Shown piece by piece: positions 18,748 to 26,887 of a stretch of 64,000 nt of DNA. The translations under genes were made by a program, and so were the position numbers. This stretch comes from Bradyrhizobium sp. AUGA SZCCT0176 (GTDB lineage: Bacteria; Pseudomonadota; Alphaproteobacteria; Rhizobiales; Xanthobacteraceae). The notes below the pieces were generated by a model. That model was not told where the DNA came from. It searched no databases and saw nothing but the letters and a program-made list of their open reading frames with translations. The stretch lies in contig NZ_JAFCMB010000016.1 in the NCBI RefSeq assembly GCF_018130145.1, positions 85,670-149,669 of the forward strand, given 5' to 3'. Each line of letters begins with the position of its first letter. Position 1 is the first letter of the stretch.

Positions 18748-18850
18748 CAGAGCGTTTTCAAGCGAAGTGGAGACCGGTTCGCGTTAAGAAAACGCGTCAA
18801 ATCAAGAATCTGGAGCCCGTTACGATTTCATCGAAACGGAAGAGGCTCTA
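18748..18850. repeat. Dispersed hairpin repeat, family A, copy 2 (reverse orientation)
   Basis: Opens with AGAGCGTTTTCAAGCGAAGT, then CCGGTTCGCGTTAAGAAAAC, then an imperfect stem around GAGCCCGTT / AACGGAAGAGGCTC. This is the reverse complement of the arrangement at 4717. It lies just upstream of the DUF4864 gene. Confidence 0.75.
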
Positions 18851-18866
18851 GCCAGGGAACACCCGC

Positions 18867-19271
18867 ATGCGCGCTCTTGCTCTGCTTGTCGTTTTCCTGA
18901 TCGGATTTGGATCGCCGGCCTTCGCCGACGATGTCGCCGCCGCGCAAAGCGTGATCCGCGCGCAGGAGCAGGCTTTTGGCCGCGACGATTCCGCCGCCGC
19001 CTATTCTCACGCGGCGCCGTCGATCCAGCAGATTTTTCCGGAAGCCGATATCTTCATGCAGATGGTCCGGCAGGCCTATCCGCCGGTCTACCGCCACAAG
19101 AGTTTTGAATTCGGCGAAGCCCGCGCGGCGGGTGGCCGGATTGCCCAGCGCGTCCACATCATCGATGCCAATGGCGAGGCATGGGAGGCGTTGTATACGC
19201 TGGAGCAGCAGCCCGACGGCAGCTTCAAGATCACGGGCTGCTCGCTGTTGAAGGCGGGCCAGGCGGTGTGA
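18867..19271 (+). CDS. DUF4864 domain protein, exported
   Basis: A 134-residue protein with a clear signal peptide (MRALALLVVFLIGFG, cleavage after FADD). The remainder (AQSVIRAQEQAFGRDDSAAA, then IQQIFPEADIFMQMVR and YTLEQQPDGSFKITGC) has the cystatin/NTF2-like pattern of DUF4864, common in alphaproteobacteria. Role unknown; periplasmic location inferred. A rhodanese gene follows 140 bases later on the same strand. Confidence 0.8.
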   Translation: MRALALLVVFLIGFGSPAFADDVAAAQSVIRAQEQAFGRDDSAAAYSHAAPSIQQIFPEADIFMQMVRQAYPPVYRHKSFEFGEARAAGGRIAQRVHIIDANGEAWEALYTLEQQPDGSFKITGCSLLKAGQAV

Positions 19272-19411
19272 GACATACGTTGCGACAGAGGGCCGCACCA
19301 GGCCTCGACATCGGAATTCGCACGCAGTCCTTTGCCATTGCAACCGCCGGAGGTTTGCGCCTTACTCGCCGCAATGGACGCAACCGCGTCTTGATCCCGG
19401 AGGAAACAAAA

Positions 19412-19789
19412 ATGAAAACAGTACAGACGATGCTGGCCGAGGCCGAAGCCGAGGTGCCGCGTATCAGTCCGGATGAAGCGAAGAAACTGGTTGGCCGGGC
19501 TGACGTGCTGTTTCTCGACGTCCGTGAACCCGCCGAGGTCGCAGCATCGGGCAAGGTCCCGGGCGCGCTCGCCATTCCGCGAGGACTTGTGGAATTTCGT
19601 GCCGATCCAGCTTCCGCGCTACACGACGCGGCGTTCGATCGATCCAAGACGGTGGTCGCCTACTGCGCATCCGGCGGGCGCTCGGCGCTGGTCGGCAAGA
19701 CCCTGAAAGACATGGGATACAATAACGTCCGCAACCTTGGCGGCTTCAAGGGCTGGCTGGAGGCCGGCGGCGAAGTCGAGAAGGGATAA
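19412..19789 (+). CDS. Rhodanese-like sulfurtransferase
   Basis: Single rhodanese domain, 125 residues. ATG 19412 follows GGAGGA at 19399-19404. FLDVREPAEVAASGKVPGA is the N-terminal signature, and the active-site loop is YCASGGRSAL with the sulfur-carrying Cys. LGGFKGWLEAG closes the fold. A short helix precedes the domain. It could move sulfane sulfur or act in thiol signalling; no partner is adjacent. Confidence 0.88.
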   Translation: MKTVQTMLAEAEAEVPRISPDEAKKLVGRADVLFLDVREPAEVAASGKVPGALAIPRGLVEFRADPASALHDAAFDRSKTVVAYCASGGRSALVGKTLKDMGYNNVRNLGGFKGWLEAGGEVEKG

Positions 19790-19796
19790 TCGGCAC

Positions 19797-19894
19797 GAGC
19801 ATGATCCGGACCCGCAGGGCCGCGTTAGCGCAAAGCGGGCACCGGTTTTCCCTCGCGACAAACGCGGAACGCGTTTTGCGCGGAGATCATGCTC
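19797..19894. repeat. Dispersed repeat, family B (GAGCATGATC ends)
   Basis: The element is bounded by inverted GAGCATGATC and GATCATGCTC. Inside is CACCGGTTTTCC and a GC-rich CGCGGAACGCGTTTTGCGCG palindrome. I recognise elements of this shape as very frequent in Bradyrhizobium intergenic DNA. It separates the rhodanese gene from the convergent MFS gene. Confidence 0.65.
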
Positions 19895-19943
19895 ACACAA
19901 TAAGATGGAGCGGGATGACGGTTCGAAGAAACGTCATCCCGAT

Positions 19944-21179
19944 CTAGGCCATCGCCATTCGCTGCCGCGCACGCATCAACAGCAGCACCATGATGGCGAT
20001 GTTGACCAGGTTCCAGGCGACGCCGTTGGTAAACGCGGCGGCGTAAGAGCCGGTGGCGTCGAAGATCACGCCGGAAATCCACCCCCCGAACGACATGCCG
20101 AACACCGAAGCCAGGATCACGAACCCGACGCGTGTAGCTGCCTCCGAAGCCGGCATCGTCTCGCGCACGATGATGGCGTAGCTCGGCACGATGCCGCCCT
20201 GGAACAGCCCGAACATCGCGGAGATCAAATAGAGCGAGGTCAGGCCGTCGAAGAACAGATAAAACAGCAGCGCAGTGCCTTGCGCCACCGAGCCGATCAG
20301 GAGCGTCGGGATGCCGCCGATCTTGTCGGCCAGGAAACCAGAGCCGATGCGGCTGATGATGCCAAGGCCCAGCATCAGTGACAGCATTTCGGCGCCGCGC
20401 GCCACGCCATAGCCGAGATCGCTGCAATAGGCGACGATGTGAACCTGCGGCATCGACATCGCCACGCAGCAGGAGATGCTGGCGAGCCCCAGGATCACGG
20501 TGAGCGCATTGGTCGACAGCTTCAGGTCGAGACGCGGCGGCAGCGCGTTGGCGTGGCTGCGGCGCACCCCTGCGCCCATCAGAACGCGCAAACCGATCAG
20601 CGCCAGCGTCATCGCCACGGCGGTGAAGATACCGACGGCGATATGGGTGGTGCGCCAGTCGTAGGTCTGCATGCCCCAGTTCACCAGCGACGGCCAGACC
20701 GCGCCGCCGATGTAGTTGCCGCTGGCGGCGATCGCGACCGCCAGCCCGCGGTAGCGCTCGAACCAGTGCGAGGCTTCCGCCATCAGCGGGCCGAAGGTTG
20801 CCGCCGAAGAAAGCCCGATGGCAAAATGCACGAGAATGTACGGCCAGATCGACCATGACATGCCGGCGACGATATAGCCGAGGCCCAGAATGCTGATGCC
20901 AAGCCCGATCGCGGTGACGATACCGTAGCGGTCGGATATTTTGCCGGTTATCACCTGGCCCAAACCGAAACCGAGCATCATCATGGTGAAGGCCAGTGAC
21001 GCCGTGCCCCTGGTGGCGCCAAAATCCTGCTGCACCACCGGCAGCGCGACCACCACCGACCACATGCCGACGCTGCCGAGCGAGCCGATCAGCACGGCCA
21101 CGGCAAGCCGGGCCCAGGCTCGGCGCGAGTCGGGAACGAACAGTTCGGAATCTCGAATGAATTCAGAAGAAATGACCAC
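19944..21179 (-). CDS. MFS transporter
   Basis: Inner-membrane carrier of 411 residues with about 12 hydrophobic segments. The loop 2-3 motif is GKISDRYG and its counterpart in the second half is GFLADKIGG. WFERYRGLAVAIAASGNYIG is typical of the oxalate/formate antiporter-monocarboxylate (OFA/MCT) branch. GTG 21179 begins the frame and no strong ribosome site was seen. Substrate unknown; monocarboxylates are the usual cargo of the branch. Confidence 0.85.
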   Translation of the reverse strand: MVISSEFIRDSELFVPDSRRAWARLAVAVLIGSLGSVGMWSVVVALPVVQQDFGATRGTASLAFTMMMLGFGLGQVITGKISDRYGIVTAIGLGISILGLGYIVAGMSWSIWPYILVHFAIGLSSAATFGPLMAEASHWFERYRGLAVAIAASGNYIGGAVWPSLVNWGMQTYDWRTTHIAVGIFTAVAMTLALIGLRVLMGAGVRRSHANALPPRLDLKLSTNALTVILGLASISCCVAMSMPQVHIVAYCSDLGYGVARGAEMLSLMLGLGIISRIGSGFLADKIGGIPTLLIGSVAQGTALLFYLFFDGLTSLYLISAMFGLFQGGIVPSYAIIVRETMPASEAATRVGFVILASVFGMSFGGWISGVIFDATGSYAAAFTNGVAWNLVNIAIMVLLLMRARQRMAMA

Positions 21180-21289
21180 GGCGGGCGCAACTTCTAGCGC
21201 AATTGCCTAGAGGTCAAGCCACAATGGCGCGATATTGGGCATGCAGATGTGGAGGGGGTGGTAAAAAGCGCCACCCCAACACGCGCGCC

Positions 21290-21387
21290 AGAGCCCGTTC
21301 CGATGGAATCGGCACGGGCTCTGGATTCTCGTCTTGACGCGTTTTCTTGACGCGAACCGGTGTCCACTTCGCTGGAAAACGCTCTAG
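21290..21387. repeat. Dispersed hairpin repeat, family A, copy 3
   Basis: A stem AGAGCCCGTTCCGAT with its complement is followed by the conserved GACGCGTTTTCTTGACGCG tail and CCACTTCGCTGGAAAACGCT. It ends next to the amidase stop codon, so it may serve as the amidase 3' structure. Same polarity as copy 1. Confidence 0.8.
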
Positions 21388-21388
21388 C

Positions 21389-22972
21389 TCACGCCATCTG
21401 CTGCCACAATTTTTGCACCAGCACGCCGGCGCGTTTCTCGATCGACGCCGCGGCATCCAGCGCCAGATCCTCGCGATAGCGTCCGGCGATCAGTTGCACG
21501 CCGATCGGCTTGCCCTCGTGCAGCGCGACGGGCACCACCGCGGACGGCAGGCCCAGTACATTGATCGCGGAAATGAACCGCAAATCGTTGAAGAACATCT
21601 CGGCCACGCGTTCCAGGCTGGTCGTATCCGCGCGCGGCCCGGGCGTCGGCATGACCGTCGTCGGCGCCAGCACGACCGGATAATCCTCAAAGAAGGCTTG
21701 CCAGGCGCGAATATGACCGCTGCGCGCGGCTGTCGCACGCATCCAGCCCGGCAGATCGAGCGTGTTCGCCTTTAGCTTGATGCCGCCCCACGCCGTGTGG
21801 AAATGCTCCGAGGCTACCGCCAGCATCCCGGCTTCCTGCAGCACGGCGACTTCATTGACGATGATGTCGCACCAGGTCTGCCAGACGCCATTGATATCAG
21901 GGACCTCGACTTCGCTGACGCGATAGCCCCCGCGCTCCAGATGGTCGGCGGCCTGCTTCAGCGCCGCGCGCACCGATGGATCGACGTTCATGTCGGCGGG
22001 CAGTTTCGCCAGCGCGACCTTGATCGGCCCCTTCGGCTTCGGACCCGCCAGCGGCGCCGGGACCCACCAGGGATCACGCGGATCGCGCTGGCACATCACT
22101 TCAAGGCCGAGCCTGACATCGCCGACGCTGCGCGCCAGCGGTCCCTGCGCCGACATCAGATGCGCGAGCATCGGCCGCTCGGCTGTGGCGCTTTGATTGA
22201 AGGCGGGGATACGGCCTTGCGTCGGCTTGATGGTGGCGACGCCGTTGCAATGCGCCGGCCAGCGCAGCGAGCCGCCGATGTCGTTGCCGTGTGCGATCGT
22301 GCCGATGCCGGCCGCGACCGCCGAGCCGGCGCCGCCTGATGACCCGCCGCAGGTGATCTCGGGATCCCATGGGTTGAGCGTCAGCCCGTGCAGCGGATTG
22401 TCCGTGAAGCCGCGGAACGAGAATTCGGGCGTGTTGGTCAGCCCCAGCACAACAGCGCCGGCCTTCCGGAGATTGCGCACCACAGGCGCGTCTGATGGTG
22501 CGATGATGTTCATTTGCGAAGGCACGCCATTGGGATTGGGCCTGCCTTCGTAATCGACATTTTCCTTGATCGTGATCGGCACGCCATGCAGCAGGCCTAG
22601 TTCGCCGCCTTTCGCACGCGCCTGGTCCGCCGCCCTGGCAGCCTTGAGCGCTTCGTCGGAGAGATCGACCACAACCGCGTTGAGCTTTGGATTGACCGCG
22701 CGCATCCGCGCGACGTGAGCCTCCGTAACCTCGACCGAAGAAATCGCGCCGGACCGGATGGCTGCCGCAGTCTCCAGCGCCGACCATTGCCAGACCGGCC
22801 CCTTGGGCGTGGCCGGCTTGCGCGAAGGAGCGCGCTTGGCCTTTGCTTTCCCGGTCTTCCTGGCCGCCTTCGCGGCCTTGCTGGCGCGGACAGAAGTTTT
22901 TTTGGTCGGTTTTTTCGCGGGCGTCTTTTTCGAAGCGCGCTTCACAACTCTCTTCACAACTCTCTTGGCCAA
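21389..22972 (-). CDS. Amidase (amidase-signature family) with a lysine-rich N-terminal tail
   Basis: A 527-residue protein. Residues 1-57 are a highly basic Ala/Lys/Pro tail (for example KKTPAKKPTKKTS), like histone H1 or nucleoid proteins, followed by an ordinary amidase-signature domain. The Ser-cisSer-Lys triad is visible in TIKENVDY (Lys) and GGSSGGAGSAVAAG (Ser residues). The enzyme should hydrolyse an amide to acid and ammonia; substrate not readable. ATG 22972 is retained because the tail is in frame and nothing better lies downstream before PVWQWSALETA. The tail could bind DNA or RNA (inference). Confidence 0.88.
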   Translation of the reverse strand: MAKRVVKRVVKRASKKTPAKKPTKKTSVRASKAAKAARKTGKAKAKRAPSRKPATPKGPVWQWSALETAAAIRSGAISSVEVTEAHVARMRAVNPKLNAVVVDLSDEALKAARAADQARAKGGELGLLHGVPITIKENVDYEGRPNPNGVPSQMNIIAPSDAPVVRNLRKAGAVVLGLTNTPEFSFRGFTDNPLHGLTLNPWDPEITCGGSSGGAGSAVAAGIGTIAHGNDIGGSLRWPAHCNGVATIKPTQGRIPAFNQSATAERPMLAHLMSAQGPLARSVGDVRLGLEVMCQRDPRDPWWVPAPLAGPKPKGPIKVALAKLPADMNVDPSVRAALKQAADHLERGGYRVSEVEVPDINGVWQTWCDIIVNEVAVLQEAGMLAVASEHFHTAWGGIKLKANTLDLPGWMRATAARSGHIRAWQAFFEDYPVVLAPTTVMPTPGPRADTTSLERVAEMFFNDLRFISAINVLGLPSAVVPVALHEGKPIGVQLIAGRYREDLALDAAASIEKRAGVLVQKLWQQMA

Positions 22973-23169
22973 TTCGGTTCTCCTCCAATTGCGCGGCGGA
23001 GGTTATGGGCCGAGAGGCCGCGTGTCGAGGCTTGCGCGGCCGACCAACGAGCTTCGCCAATCGATTGATTCAAAAGCGATCGATGCGAACAGGCGCGGTG
23101 CAATCGCAAAATGCGCCGGGAGGCTGAACGGCGATCGAACGGGAAAGGCGCATTTCCATCGGCATTTCC

Positions 23170-23183
23170 GTGATCCGGATCAC
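23170..23183. promoter_or_regulatory. GTGA-N6-TCAC palindrome
   Basis: Perfect dyad GTGATCCGGATCAC, the half-site spacing of CRP-type regulators. It lies about 154 bases before the 98-residue membrane protein at 23337. Related dyads occur at 26367, 26425, 35940 and 42644. Confidence 0.45.
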
Positions 23184-23336
23184 TTTTTCGAAGGCGCGGA
23201 TCGTTCAGGCTGCGCGCGGGCTCGGGGCCACCGCCCGGCCGCTTCTAACGGTTTCGTGAGCAGCAATAGTGAAGCAGCTCACGATTGCCGCCGCGCGTCT
23301 CGACTTACAAAAGCCAATGCAACGTGGGAGCTGAAC

Positions 23337-23633
23337 ATGCCAAGAGACTTAACGAGAGTCCTGCGCCATGATGTCACTCAGCGTACACATAATGATTGGG
23401 CGATCGCTATCCCTGTTGGATTGGTGATCGCGGGCCTGCTGGGCTTCGTCGCCTTTTATCCGAAGCCAGCACATGTATCCAAAGCCGGACAGGCTGAAAC
23501 CGTGGGCATGGTCGCCGCGAAGCCGGAGCCAGTCCCCGCTGCAAGGAAGCCGGTCCGCTACGAAGCGACCATCGAAAACTGGAAACGCTACCGCGCGGCA
23601 ACCAAACCTGCCGGGAATCCTCCGGCGGATTGA
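23337..23633 (+). CDS. Small membrane-anchored protein (98 aa)
   Basis: ATG 23337 follows GTGGGAG; a longer frame upstream is antisense to the amidase. One transmembrane helix near residues 22-41 (WAIAIPVGLVIAGLLGFVAF) is followed by a Pro/Lys/Glu-rich segment. No family recognised. A GTGA-N6-TCAC dyad lies upstream at 23170. Confidence 0.65.
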   Translation: MPRDLTRVLRHDVTQRTHNDWAIAIPVGLVIAGLLGFVAFYPKPAHVSKAGQAETVGMVAAKPEPVPAARKPVRYEATIENWKRYRAATKPAGNPPAD

Positions 23634-23857
23634 GCCCTCCTGATCTGCGAGCGGACCAGCGGAGCGCCAGCATCCTGGCGAACCGCCCGGCGCGCCGCCG
23701 CCTTCCGACGGACAGAGATCAACAGGGTAAGCCATCTTGCACTGCATCCTTCAGCCCCGGGCTGCGCCGAAAGGTGCTCGCAACCGAGGCCGGGCCGGCA
23801 TAGCCTTGCACCCGCTTGGCCGGATCAACCGGCCGGCGCATATCCTGGGAGGAAGTG

Positions 23858-25084
23858 ATGACACGCGACGTGCAGCGCGATCCGCAATCCATGATTTCAC
23901 GACGAACGCTCGTCCACGGCCTGGCGCTCGCCGCCGGGGCCACCGTGGCGGGGGCCGGCACCGCGCTGGCCCAGCAGGGCGGCGCGGTGGGGCCGCCATC
24001 CGTGGTCACCACCCCGCCGCGCGATTTCAGTCCCCGAGGCGCGCCGACCACCTATTTCTGGGACCCCGATATCATCGCGGTCGATCCGTCGTTCAACGAC
24101 CTCGCCCAGCCCAACGCGCCAATCCAGCGTCTCCATACCGGACTGCTGTGGGCCGAAGGCCCGGCCTGGAGTTCGCAGGGCCGCTATCTCCTGTGGAGCG
24201 ACATTCCCAATAATCGCCAGATGCGATGGACCGAGGATGACGGCCGCGTCAGCGTATTCCGCACCCCGTCCAACAATTCCAACGGCAACTCGTTCGACTT
24301 CCAGGGCCGGCAGCTGTCCTGCGAGCACCTCACCCGCCGGGTGGTGCGCTACGAGCACGACGGCACCGCGACCGTGCTCGCCGATAATTTCGGCGGCAAG
24401 AAACTCAACTCGCCGAACGACGTCGTCGCCCATCCCGATGGCAGCTACTGGTTCACCGACCCGCCCTATGGCGGCCAGCTCTATGAGGGCGAACCGGACG
24501 TTGCGGGCGGCCCCAGCAATCCTGCCGGCAAGCTCAACCCTCGGATCGGCCAGCCGGCCGGCTTCGTGCCTGGCAAGCGCGAGCTGCCGACCAATTGCTA
24601 TCGCATCGACCCCTCAGGCCGCGTCGACCTGGTCGTGACCGAGGAGCAGGTGCCCGATCCCAACGGCCTGTGTTTCTCGCCCGATTACAAGAAGCTCTAC
24701 GTCGCCAGCACCGGCAAGGGGCCCGGCGATACCGGGCCGGGCGGCAAGGGCGACATGTTCGTGTTCGATGTCGGCACCGACAACAAACTGTCGAACCACA
24801 AGCGGTTCAGCGACTTCATGGTAGATGGCGTCAAATGCGGACCGGACGGCGTGCGCTGCGACGTCAACGGCAATGTCTGGGCTTCCAGCAATGCCGGCCG
24901 CGCCGTCGGCTATAGCGGCGTGACGATATGGTCACCGGACGGCAAGTTGATCGGCCGGATCCGCCTGCCCGAAGTGTGCGGCAACGTCTGTTTCGGCGGG
25001 CCGAAGCGGAACCGCCTGTTCATGGCCGCGAGCCAGTCGCTCTACGCCGTGTACACCGCAACCCAGGGCGCCGGCCCGGGCTGA
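23858..25084 (+). CDS. SMP-30/gluconolactonase family protein, Tat-exported
   Basis: A 408-residue six-bladed beta-propeller. ATG 23858 follows GGGAGGAA. A twin-arginine signal (SRRTLVHGLALAAGA) ends near ALAQQ. Expected metal ligands are present in WAEGPAW, KLNSPNDVV and PDPNGLCFSPDY. Family members open lactones such as gluconolactone in the periplasm. An enlarged loop (about residues 210-245, Gly/Pro-rich) is inserted between blades. Confidence 0.85.
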   Translation: MTRDVQRDPQSMISRRTLVHGLALAAGATVAGAGTALAQQGGAVGPPSVVTTPPRDFSPRGAPTTYFWDPDIIAVDPSFNDLAQPNAPIQRLHTGLLWAEGPAWSSQGRYLLWSDIPNNRQMRWTEDDGRVSVFRTPSNNSNGNSFDFQGRQLSCEHLTRRVVRYEHDGTATVLADNFGGKKLNSPNDVVAHPDGSYWFTDPPYGGQLYEGEPDVAGGPSNPAGKLNPRIGQPAGFVPGKRELPTNCYRIDPSGRVDLVVTEEQVPDPNGLCFSPDYKKLYVASTGKGPGDTGPGGKGDMFVFDVGTDNKLSNHKRFSDFMVDGVKCGPDGVRCDVNGNVWASSNAGRAVGYSGVTIWSPDGKLIGRIRLPEVCGNVCFGGPKRNRLFMAASQSLYAVYTATQGAGPG

Positions 25085-25115
25085 GCCGTTCGGCACCGCG
25101 CGAAACAGCGCAAGG

Positions 25116-25144
25116 AGAAGCCGGCGCAACCCGCCGGCTTCTTC
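25116..25144 (+). terminator. Intrinsic terminator of the SMP-30 gene
   Basis: GAAGCCGGCG-CAACC-CGCCGGCTTC stem loop followed by a short T-rich stretch, about 30 bases past the stop codon. Confidence 0.65.
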
Positions 25145-25486
25145 ATGCCGCACAGTCCTCGACTTCATCTTGTCTCGACATTTCTTGTCTCAAGAAATCT
25201 TTGGGGATGCTCACGGCTGTGCGCGACCATGCGCATGCGTGGGGTCTCCGCAGTCATACGGAGGCAAATTGTGGCTCCATTGTGCAATAGTGAACAGACG
25301 CCCCAGCGTATTTCGCTATCAATGTCTGAGTTTCATCACGAAAGAATTTTCAAACTAGGGCCCGGCCGGTGTGCCGGGCTTTTGCATATTCGCCTTCGTT
25401 CCGCTGGTGGGTCAGGCGCTACGCCCTGCCCGTCGCCCGGTCAGATGCCGCGCCCCAATAGCAGGGCGGATCGAACCCAACAGTCC
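25145..25486. other. Intergenic stretch with an orphan terminator
   Basis: No convincing coding frame. A second hairpin, GCCCGG/CCGGGC at 25360-25379 followed by TTTT, points rightward but has no gene in front of it, which leaves room for a small RNA of about 100-200 nt. A short direct repeat TTTCTTGTCTCAAG / CTTGTCTCGACATTTC lies near 25168-25196. Confidence 0.35.
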
Positions 25487-25741
25487 TCAATAGTCGCGGC
25501 GAGGCTTTTTAGTGCGCTTTCCGCCCTCGTAATAGGGATTGACGACGCATTGTGCGGCGCGGCCGGATGCCGACATATTGCACTGTGGGATCGAGGTGTA
25601 GCCGCATTCGAAGTAGAAATCGTTCCGGCCTGTGTAGACCTGAAGGCAGACGGGATATTTCGGATCATAGGTCTGGGCGTGCGCCGACGGCGCTGCCACA
25701 GCCGCCGCAATCGCCAACGCGGCCAACATCAGAATGCGCAT
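25487..25741 (-). CDS. DUF3551 family exported small protein
   Basis: 84 residues from ATG 25741. Signal peptide MRILMLAALAIAAAVAAPSA with cleavage near AHAQ. The mature part, TYDPKYPVCLQVY, ECGYTSIPQC and SASGRAAQCVVNPYY, carries the four conserved cysteines of DUF3551, a family frequent in Bradyrhizobium. Two paralogs lie at 35396 and 36275. Function unknown; a disulfide-stabilised periplasmic peptide is likely. Confidence 0.85.
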   Translation of the reverse strand: MRILMLAALAIAAAVAAPSAHAQTYDPKYPVCLQVYTGRNDFYFECGYTSIPQCNMSASGRAAQCVVNPYYEGGKRTKKPRRDY

Positions 25742-25885
25742 CAGAACTCCTTCGACGGCAAAACTACCCTCTGCCGGGATAATCCCGCGCGGGTGCCGGT
25801 AGTTCCTCTCGGACAAGCCGCGCATGCCCGATCCGGAAACCCCGACGCTACGAACCCCGCTGCAGGCCAGGCTTACTTGTCGAGA

Positions 25886-26068
25886 TTACTTGCCGATATT
25901 TCTGATGATTGTGCTGGTCGTATCGTTCATGGCGCGGAGCATGGTGGTGGTCAGCTGCACGGCCATATGCCGCTGAGCCATCATGCTTTGCAGACTGATC
26001 ATATCCAGCTCGCCGCCACACACCCGGTCGAGCTCGGTTGCTGACAATTCGTGCACAAGATTAGCCAT
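25886..26068 (-). CDS. Putative peptide precursor with double-glycine leader (60 aa)
   Basis: ATG 26068 follows GGGGGAA at good spacing. The leader HELSATELDRVCGG matches the LxxxELxxVxGG processing pattern of class II bacteriocin/microcin-type precursors cut by C39 peptidases. The residual core is 41 residues, Met/Thr-rich and amphipathic (SLQSMMAQRHMAVQLTTTML). It lies 45 bases downstream of a second such gene in the same direction. No exporter or peptidase is in the window. It could instead be a cytoplasmic small protein with a leader-like motif. Confidence 0.6.
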   Translation of the reverse strand: MANLVHELSATELDRVCGGELDMISLQSMMAQRHMAVQLTTTMLRAMNDTTSTIIRNIGK

Positions 26069-26113
26069 GTTGTTTCCCCCAACTGGATGTACCGGCCGGT
26101 ACTAAACGTTCGA

Positions 26114-26281
26114 TCAGCGGATCGGGAAGATGTCCTTCCACGGGGTCGGCTGCAGCGGCTTCGGGAACAGCACTTTCAGGATGTCGGGAAAACGGATGCA
26201 GCCACCTTCGATCACGCCGCCGGCCACGATCTCCAGTTCCTCGATCGCCAGTTCACGGTTTTCGGTATTGCGCTTGGTCAT
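26114..26281 (-). CDS. Putative peptide precursor with double-glycine leader (55 aa)
   Basis: ATG 26281 is preceded by GGAGAAA. The leader RELAIEELEIVAGG aligns with those at 25886 and 26517. The core is 33 residues, begins VIEGGC, holds one cysteine, and ends rich in Pro and aromatic/hydrophobic residues (KVLFPKPLQPTPWKDIF). A GTGA-N6-TCAC dyad at 26367 lies 86 bases upstream. Probably first gene of a two-gene unit with the 60-residue precursor. Confidence 0.62.
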   Translation of the reverse strand: MTKRNTENRELAIEELEIVAGGVIEGGCIRFPDILKVLFPKPLQPTPWKDIFPIR

Positions 26282-26366
26282 CACATTTCTCCATCGGTTA
26301 AGAATGAGGTGAAGAGCGTTAGTGCTCGTCATGACGCAACACTAGGCTTGCCGATCGCGGATCACC

Positions 26367-26380
26367 GTGACGATCGTCAC
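26367..26380. promoter_or_regulatory. GTGA-N6-TCAC palindrome between divergent peptide genes
   Basis: GTGACGATCGTCAC, a perfect 14-base dyad. It is 86 bases from the 26281 start on the left and shares the region with the dyad at 26423. Spacing fits a Crp/Fnr-class dimer; the regulator is not known. Confidence 0.55.
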
Positions 26381-26422
26381 ATGAGCCGGAATGACCGGTG
26401 CGGATGAGGCCGATGCTTCAAA

Positions 26423-26440
26423 CCGTGACTTACCTCACGG
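26423..26440. promoter_or_regulatory. GTGA-N6-TCAC palindrome upstream of the rightward peptide gene
   Basis: CCGTGACTTACCTCACGG, an 18-base interrupted dyad. Its inner GTGA/TCAC ends 79 bases before ATG 26517, nearly the same distance (75) as the equivalent sites before the genes at 35865 and 42569. Confidence 0.58.
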
Positions 26441-26516
26441 CACGTCGCTCGCGCGAACCTAGCCTGCCCTGTCTGACGATGCGGATGGTCCCTTCGTCCC
26501 ACGACAGGAGACAGAC

Positions 26517-26696
26517 ATGGAATCCGGGCAAATCAAAACCAGACCGCTCAGGGAAACCGAACTCGACACGATCGCGGGCGGCCGGACTTGTAACCACGGT
26601 CCGCCCAGGATGGAAGTGAGCATACCGTTCGGCGGCCAGGTGCTGGTGATCTGGGCGACCTCCACCTGCTCCGGCACCTACTGGTACGTGAAGTAA
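26517..26696 (+). CDS. Putative peptide precursor with double-glycine leader (59 aa)
   Basis: A short gene from ATG 26517 with ribosome site AGGAG 10 bases upstream. The leader LRETELDTIAGG fits the double-glycine pattern. The predicted core of 37 residues begins RTCNHGPP and ends TSTCSGTYWYVK, with two cysteines that could form one disulfide and a hydrophobic VLVIWA stretch. It is divergent from the two precursors on the left and shares their regulatory region. Antimicrobial or signalling activity is possible but untested. Confidence 0.6.
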   Translation: MESGQIKTRPLRETELDTIAGGRTCNHGPPRMEVSIPFGGQVLVIWATSTCSGTYWYVK

Positions 26697-26887
26697 TGCG
26701 CAGGCCGGCTCCTTTGGCGGCCCAACTTCCCGCTGATTGTCCGTCCGCGACAATGATGGCGCGCCAGAACCGCCGCGCTTTCGCGGACGCGTGGCCGCGT
26801 TGTTGATCGCGACTGGTTCGCGTCTCGTGGCCGTGATAGTTATTGCGAAACGGTCAAGTTTGAAAAAAAACATGACGGGAGATCGCC

